Assembly: GCA_044341785.1 (NCBI GenBank)
Contig: JBIIRB010000003.1
Span: 1 to 43,096 of the forward strand
Source: UBA970 sp044341785
GTDB lineage: Bacteria > Bacillota_I > Bacilli_A > RFN20 > CAG-826
Length of the DNA stretch: 43,096 nt
Direction of reading: 5' to 3'
Each line of letters starts with the position of its first letter. The stretch's first letter is position 1. Below, one piece after another: positions 39,209 through 43,096 of the stretch. The notes below the pieces were generated by a model. That model did not search any database. It saw only the letters and a list, made by a program, of their open reading frames with translations, and was not told the origin of the DNA. The translations under genes and the position numbers were made by a program.

Positions 39209-39841
39209 ATGAATGACCCTATTCAATTAAATCCCAAACTACCTGAAGTGAATGCGACAAAGAAAACGATTCATTTAACGACGTTTTTAGGAGGCATTTG
39301 TTTACTTGCCACGGCAGCGTTAGCCTCAGTCAATGCATGGACGGCACCGATCATCGCTCAACGAGAAGAGGACACACGTCAAGCAGGGTATTTAGCGTTA
39401 CTCGATTTAGAATCAAGCTCGGGATACAACATTGATCAAACGGAAGCCATTAGTTCATCACTATCGACGGTTGGGGTGACAAAGATGACCATTTTTTATG
39501 AAGAAAATACCGTCAATGTTTTTGGTTTGATTTACGATGTCAGCACAACGGGATGGGAAGCAGGTTTAAATTTCCAAGTCGGTTTCAAAGCAGGTTTATA
39601 TTCTGGTTTTAATAATGTATCCAATGGAGAAACTCCCAATATTGGTCGCATTTTTATCAACGATTTTGATGCAATCTTAACCGGATTATCTGCCGATGAT
39701 ATTAGCGTGGTGAATGATGCCGTCAATGCTTATTTAACTTCACGAACGTTATCGTTAACGTTTGCCAATGTCACGCGTGAGGTTATTGTGGATGCCTTAG
39801 AGGTCATGGCCCAAGATTATTTAGGGAGGATTGCTTCATGA
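39209..39841 (+). CDS. rnfG: Rnf complex subunit RnfG (divergent flavinylation site)
   Basis: A 210-residue protein with one N-terminal membrane helix (about 22-42) and an extracytoplasmic FMN_bind-like domain, in the normal rnfG position. The usual D..SGAT[ST] attachment motif is replaced by TFANVTREVIVDALEVM, so only the Thr (189) is kept. The change parallels repeat 1 of RnfD (NVTNSS). GGAGG precedes the start, and the stop overlaps rnfE as ATGA. Assignment relies strongly on position; sequence support is moderate. Confidence 0.75.
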   Translation: MNDPIQLNPKLPEVNATKKTIHLTTFLGGICLLATAALASVNAWTAPIIAQREEDTRQAGYLALLDLESSSGYNIDQTEAISSSLSTVGVTKMTIFYEENTVNVFGLIYDVSTTGWEAGLNFQVGFKAGLYSGFNNVSNGETPNIGRIFINDFDAILTGLSADDISVVNDAVNAYLTSRTLSLTFANVTREVIVDALEVMAQDYLGRIAS

Positions 39842-40470
39842 AAAGTTCCAAATTGAAACTTGTGTTTCAATCCGCCATTACCAATAACACGACTTTTTCA
39901 ATGATGTTAGGTTTATGTTCCGTGCTTGCTTCATCCAATTCATTATCGACCTCGGTCGGTATGGGTGTGGCCGTTATCATCGTCATCATGATCACCAACA
40001 TGCTCGTAAGTGCCGTTCGTAAAATTACTCCTGATGAAATTCGCATACCCGTATATATTGTTTTAATTGCATCCGTGGTGACCATCATCCAAATGCTCAT
40101 GCAAGCGTTTACGCCTCAATTAGCCATGAGTCTAGGTGTTTATTTACCGCTCATCGTCGTGAACTGCATCATTATGGCGCGTGCTGAAGTATTTGCTTCT
40201 CGCAATGGCGTATTGGATTCTTTATTCGATGGACTTGGAACCGGTTTAGGTTATTTTTTGTCGATTATTGTGATCTCGCTGGTGCGTGAAATCATAGGGA
40301 CTGGAATCTTACAATTCGTCGAACCCTTTGGTAACACAGAACTTTTCAATGTGCGGATTATCCCCCAAGAATTTGCCTTATCCATTCTGGTAACACCGAC
40401 AGGCGCTTTCATCACGATAGGATTACTCCTTGCCCTCGTCAATGCGATTGCCAAACGAAAGGATGGATAA
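39838..40470 (+). CDS. rnfE: Rnf complex subunit RnfE
   Basis: A 210-residue integral membrane protein of the RnfA/RnfE family, with about six helices. The conserved core is GVYLPLIVVNCIIMARAEVFAS near 100-120, and it has the RnfE-type NNTTFSMMLGLCSVLASSNS start. With RnfA it forms the membrane core that carries electrons and couples them to Na+ or H+ movement. GGGAGG lies upstream, and rnfA follows after 3 nt. Confidence 0.94.
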   Translation: MKSSKLKLVFQSAITNNTTFSMMLGLCSVLASSNSLSTSVGMGVAVIIVIMITNMLVSAVRKITPDEIRIPVYIVLIASVVTIIQMLMQAFTPQLAMSLGVYLPLIVVNCIIMARAEVFASRNGVLDSLFDGLGTGLGYFLSIIVISLVREIIGTGILQFVEPFGNTELFNVRIIPQEFALSILVTPTGAFITIGLLLALVNAIAKRKDG

Positions 40471-40473
40471 ACC

Positions 40474-41049
40474 ATGGAATTATTAGGTCTTGCGATTTCG
40501 GCAATCTTTGTTTCCAATATCGCTTTAGTTCGCTTCTTAGGTATTTGTCCGTTTCTGGGTGTTTCCAAAAATACCGAGAACGCGATTGGAATGGCTTTTG
40601 CTGCTGTGTTTGTGATTTTCTTTGCCTCCATCATCTCTTACACGGTGCATTACCTGGTTTTAGAACCTTTAAACTTGGCTTATCTTGATTTATTAGCGTT
40701 TATATTAATCATTGCCGCATTCGTTCAATTTGTCGAAATGTTCATGAAGAAGTTCCTGGTTGGTTTATACAAATCGTTAGGCATTTATTTACCGTTGATC
40801 ACGACGAATTGTGTGGTCTTGGGTGTTGCATTAGAAAACATCACCATGCAACTCGACTTTTGGGAAATGCTCGTGTATTCCTTGGCAGTTTCGGTTGGAT
40901 TTGCTATGATTTTAGTGGTCTTCTCCGTGATTCGTGAACGGCTTGCCGCGCTCAACCGCATTCCTAAACCGTTCCGCGGTTCTGCAATTGCGTTCATCAT
41001 CACCGGATTGATGGCTATGGCCTTTATGGGCTTTGGAGGATTAGTATAA
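40474..41049 (+). CDS. rnfA: Rnf complex subunit RnfA
   Basis: A 191-residue membrane subunit homologous to RnfE, with six helices. Family motifs are NIALVRFLGICPFLGVSK (about 14-31), with the Cys that ligates the shared [2Fe-2S] centre in Rnf, and GIYLPLITTNCVVLGVALEN (about 107-126). AAAGGA precedes the start. Length and sequence are standard. Confidence 0.96.
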   Translation: MELLGLAISAIFVSNIALVRFLGICPFLGVSKNTENAIGMAFAAVFVIFFASIISYTVHYLVLEPLNLAYLDLLAFILIIAAFVQFVEMFMKKFLVGLYKSLGIYLPLITTNCVVLGVALENITMQLDFWEMLVYSLAVSVGFAMILVVFSVIRERLAALNRIPKPFRGSAIAFIITGLMAMAFMGFGGLV

Positions 41050-41051
41050 AT

Positions 41052-41261
41052 ATGGATTTATCATCATTACCTGAATGGTTACGCTTAACGCTTGGTTTTG
41101 GCTTAATCGGAATTTTACTTGCCTTTTTTACATGGGCCACAGTGACCAATGCTAAAACAGAAAAACCTGATAATTGTAAAACGGTGGATTCCGGATGCTG
41201 TGGCAATACCGGTGCATGTAGCTGGGATAGTAAATTAAACGCAGTCAGTAAAGGAAAATAA
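41052..41261 (+). CDS. Small Cys-rich membrane protein inside the rnf operon
   Basis: A 69-residue protein with one helix (about 12-32) followed by a short tail containing four cysteines: C-x6-CC-x4-C (NCKTVDSGCCGNTGACSWDS). It resembles FeoB-associated Cys-rich membrane proteins in size and layout, and could hold a metal or an Fe-S centre. It lies 2 nt after rnfA and 5 nt before rnfB, with GGAGGA as ribosome-binding site, which points to a role in the complex. No established Rnf subunit matches it. Function is unknown. Confidence 0.7.
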   Translation: MDLSSLPEWLRLTLGFGLIGILLAFFTWATVTNAKTEKPDNCKTVDSGCCGNTGACSWDSKLNAVSKGK

Positions 41262-41266
41262 TATCG

Positions 41267-41581
41267 ATGGAAATCATCCACGCAGTGATGGTGATGATGC
41301 TTCTAGGGGCAACGCTTGGTTTAGTCTTAGGCGTATCATCAAAGCTGTTGATGGTCCACATCGATTCGCGTGAAGAAACATTGGAAGCGATGCTACCTGG
41401 TTTAGATTGTGGTGCGTGTGGTCACCCTGGTTGTAAAGGGATGACGCTAGCCCTCTTATCAGGAAAAGAATTCAAAGTTTCTGTATGTAAACCATCGAAA
41501 CTTGAACAACGACTGTCCATCCAAAAATATTTAGCAGAACATCCCGGACCTGACGGTAAAACGCTTCACGTTGAGGCGTAG
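41267..41581 (+). CDS. rnfB: Short RnfB lacking the ferredoxin domain
   Basis: A 104-residue RnfB. One N-terminal helix (about 7-28) is followed by the RnfB-type [4Fe-4S] domain, with cysteines at 48, 51, 56 and 74 (GLDCGACGHPGCKGMTLALL, then VCKP). Normal RnfB (about 190-330 residues) continues with a 2x[4Fe-4S] ferredoxin domain that takes electrons from soluble ferredoxin; here the protein stops at HVEA. The DNA beyond is another gene, and no frame there carries Cys motifs, so this is not a simple frameshift. AAAGGA lies upstream. Confidence 0.85.
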   Translation: MEIIHAVMVMMLLGATLGLVLGVSSKLLMVHIDSREETLEAMLPGLDCGACGHPGCKGMTLALLSGKEFKVSVCKPSKLEQRLSIQKYLAEHPGPDGKTLHVEA

Positions 41582-41595
41582 GTGTTGAGATTGTG

Positions 41596-41967
41596 ATGAG
41601 ACCCTTTTCACTTCATAAAACTTCTTTTGACGTTTATGCCTTTGCTATTTTAATTATCTTTACTTCACTCATCGTCGTGTGGACGAATGTCTATAATCGT
41701 CCGTTAGGTGCGCTTTACGCGAATGTGTACATTGAGACTGAACAAGTTGAATCCTTATCGCTATCCGTGGATCAAGAAGTGACGTTTTTTCAAGAGGATT
41801 ATCCAGTGTTATTAGGCGACATCACCCTTGAAATCATGTCACGTCGTGTCCGCATCAAAGAAGAAGTTTCACCACTTCATTATTGTTCACTGCAAGGTTG
41901 GATTGATCAACCAGGTTTACCCATCGTCTGTGCGCCTAATCAATTTTTAGTGGTCATCGAGGCCTAG
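41596..41967 (+). CDS. NusG domain II-containing protein
   Basis: A 123-residue protein: an N-terminal membrane helix (about 14-32), then an extracytoplasmic NusG-II-type beta domain (PF07009) with the typical end CSLQGWIDQPGLPIVCAPNQ, including two cysteines. Its role is not established. It is regularly found beside Gx transporters, apbE and flavin-based redox systems, as here. ATG 41596 is preferred over the adjacent GTG at 41593; only TTGAGA is upstream. The next gene starts 1 nt after its stop. Confidence 0.86.
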   Translation: MRPFSLHKTSFDVYAFAILIIFTSLIVVWTNVYNRPLGALYANVYIETEQVESLSLSVDQEVTFFQEDYPVLLGDITLEIMSRRVRIKEEVSPLHYCSLQGWIDQPGLPIVCAPNQFLVVIEA

Positions 41968-41968
41968 C

Positions 41969-42487
41969 ATGAATCGTCAACGCATTCTTCAATTAACACG
42001 GTTATCCGTCCTCCTTGCCATGGGGGTCATCCTCAATTACATTGAAACCTTTTTTATTCCGACGGCTTTTATTGCTCCTGGTATTAAACTTGGCTTAGCC
42101 AACGGCGTCGGATTAATTGTGCTATATTATTTTGGCGATACCGAGTTTTTAACGATTGGTGTTTTACGCGTCATCTTATCGGGTTTATTCACCGGATTTG
42201 GTTTTGCTTTTTTAATTGGGTTAAGTGGTTTTTTTGTCAGTGCATTGATGGTGATCATCGCTAAATATTTTCACTTATTTTCCATTTTTGGTTTATCGAT
42301 GATCGCGGCGGTTTTTCATGGGTTTGGTCAAATCTTGATGGTAACCTATTTATATGAATCCATTTATATGTTGAACTATTTACCCATTCTCATGGTGACC
42401 GGTCTCATCGCAGGTTTATTCATCGCTTGGATTGCCAAAGAAGTTTTAGAACGGTTGCGACTCTCTAGTCGATTACTTGAGGAATGA
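41969..42487 (+). CDS. Gx transporter family protein (heptaprenyl-diphosphate-synthase component I-like)
   Basis: A 172-residue membrane protein with about five helices, of the PF07456 family annotated as Gx transporter. The N-terminal pattern LAMGVILNYIETFFIPTAF and GIKLGLANGVGLIVLYYFG is diagnostic. Members resemble ECF-type substrate-binding subunits, and the substrate is unknown. The trio NusG-II, Gx and ApbE is a common cassette linked to flavinylated redox proteins, which fits the Rnf genes upstream. Its stop lies 2 nt before apbE. Confidence 0.86.
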   Translation: MNRQRILQLTRLSVLLAMGVILNYIETFFIPTAFIAPGIKLGLANGVGLIVLYYFGDTEFLTIGVLRVILSGLFTGFGFAFLIGLSGFFVSALMVIIAKYFHLFSIFGLSMIAAVFHGFGQILMVTYLYESIYMLNYLPILMVTGLIAGLFIAWIAKEVLERLRLSSRLLEE

Positions 42488-42489
42488 GT

Positions 42490-43096
42490 ATGAAAACCTG
42501 GATGCAGATGCTTTATAAAATTTTAAAACCACAAGAATGGTTGATCGTGCTGGTGTCTTTACTCATCTCAGGAATGATTGTCTCCTCGGTGATTGGGTTG
42601 CCGAGTGCTTCCATCTCCGAAACGTTAGCGTATGAACATATCGGTTATGCGATTCGCATTGAAACGACCACACAAAAAAAAGTGACACCTTTTTATACGA
42701 TTTTCCAAGTGGTTTATGAAAAGCAACGTCCCAAAGTTGAAATCGATCGGGTGAAAACGATTGTTGAAACGATGATTCCTACCTTGCACCAATTGGCGGA
42801 TCGTCACCATGATTTTTATGCAGATGAAACTAAAACAACCTTGGTCAATAACATCAAGCGGGTGAATGAAACGCTCGCGACTGGTGAACCGATTACCATT
42901 GATTTTCATTTATATGAAATGCTACGGGTAGGTATCGAAATGGGGAAACTCACCCAAGGACAATTTAATATGTTCATCGGAGAACTTTCGGCGTTTTGGG
43001 ATGACCTGATTGATGATCCTGATTATGGGCTTAACGTGCAATCATGGGACCCTTTTTATAATGAAGATGCGCAAGCAGACCTCAATCATTACTTAA
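42490..43096 (+). CDS. apbE: ApbE-like FAD:protein FMN transferase (3' end beyond window)
   Basis: The first 202 residues of an ApbE-family flavin transferase, open to the window edge. A membrane anchor (about 17-36) precedes the catalytic domain, so it works on the outer face. The family stretch LYEMLRVGIEMGKLTQGQFN and then FIGELSAFWDDL correspond to the conserved helix pair of ApbE; the Mg2+ and FAD residues would be further on. It would attach FMN to Thr in RnfD, RnfG and the RnfD repeats. Being the last visible gene of the Rnf cluster supports this. Confidence 0.85.
   Translation, partial: MKTWMQMLYKILKPQEWLIVLVSLLISGMIVSSVIGLPSASISETLAYEHIGYAIRIETTTQKKVTPFYTIFQVVYEKQRPKVEIDRVKTIVETMIPTLHQLADRHHDFYADETKTTLVNNIKRVNETLATGEPITIDFHLYEMLRVGIEMGKLTQGQFNMFIGELSAFWDDLIDDPDYGLNVQSWDPFYNEDAQADLNHYL

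Noticed and set aside
40251..40634. 127-residue minus-strand ORF
   Set aside because: It is a shadow of rnfE and rnfA on the other strand, which are unmistakable family members.
41582..41967. Missing RnfB ferredoxin domain hidden by a frameshift downstream of rnfB
   Set aside because: The downstream DNA encodes a clear NusG-II protein, and no CxxCxxCxxxC pattern appears in any frame.
1..43096. CRISPR arrays, insertion sequences, prophage or rRNA
   Set aside because: No regularly spaced repeats, transposase or integrase frames, phage structural genes or rRNA sequence were seen.

Overview
The window reads as low-GC chromosomal DNA of a fermentative, probably wall-less or monoderm bacterium on the Bacillota/Mycoplasmatota (Mollicutes-related) side. 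It has AT-rich intergenic DNA, dense short operons with ATGA and other short overlaps, Gram-positive-like families and no outer-membrane proteins. TGA is used as a normal stop and Trp is written TGG, so this is not a code-4 Mycoplasma or Spiroplasma. An Acholeplasma- or Izemoplasma-like relative would fit, but the sequence alone does not settle the species.

Layout. (1) 1-469: 3' end of gltX, followed after 5 nt by a tRNA-Glu(CTC). (2) 480-9880: a glycan operon behind a LacI-type operator, with a PF10091/GH144-like glucanase, a GH13 oligo-1,6-glucosidase, a LacI repressor, a GH3 beta-glucosidase and a very large GH94 phosphorylase. The GH3 + GH94 + GH144-like set suggests cytoplasmic breakdown of beta-1,2-glucans or sophorose-type sugars. 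(3) 9926-18085: a large membrane/coiled-coil protein of unknown function, thymidine kinase, two tandem CNNM/CBS proteins, an SDR oxidoreductase, a YkpA-type ABC-F ATPase and a convergent guanylate-kinase-like gene. (4) 18144-24123: a complete pyruvate dehydrogenase operon (E1alpha, E1beta, E2, E3) with strong promoter and terminator, and a convergent lipoate-protein ligase that would lipoylate E2. (5) 24216-28667: an eight-gene, tightly overlapping Tad-like pilus locus, including a 46-residue pilin-like gene at 28502-28642 just before a terminator. (6) 28693-29412: tRNA-Asn and tRNA-Glu(TTC), then a decayed MFS transporter. (7) 29511-35947: a DJ-1/PfpI protein, a two-photolyase operon (Fe-S/(6-4)-type plus Cry-DASH-like), a divergent pair of riboflavin-pathway genes and a GDPD phosphodiesterase. 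(8) 35992-43096: an Rnf-type electron-transport operon (C-D-G-E-A-X-B), then a NusG-II domain protein, a Gx transporter and the start of apbE (flavin transferase).

The strongest candidates for something undescribed are two. First, both riboflavin genes beside the photolyases keep a C-terminal catalytic domain (reductase; GTP cyclohydrolase II) but have lost the catalytic residues of their N-terminal domain. The pair would be expected to stop at a reduced diaminopyrimidine instead of making riboflavin. Second, the Rnf complex is remodelled: RnfB lacks its ferredoxin domain, RnfD carries two C-terminal FMN_bind-like repeats, RnfG and the repeats have altered flavinylation motifs, and a small Cys-rich membrane protein sits between rnfA and rnfB.

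A third pattern is regulatory. Three genes with no Shine-Dalgarno sequence (18073 minus, 32849 minus, 32932 plus) each have a -10-like hexamer exactly 6 nt before the ATG, which suggests leaderless mRNAs. All assignments come from reading motifs by eye; no database search was run.
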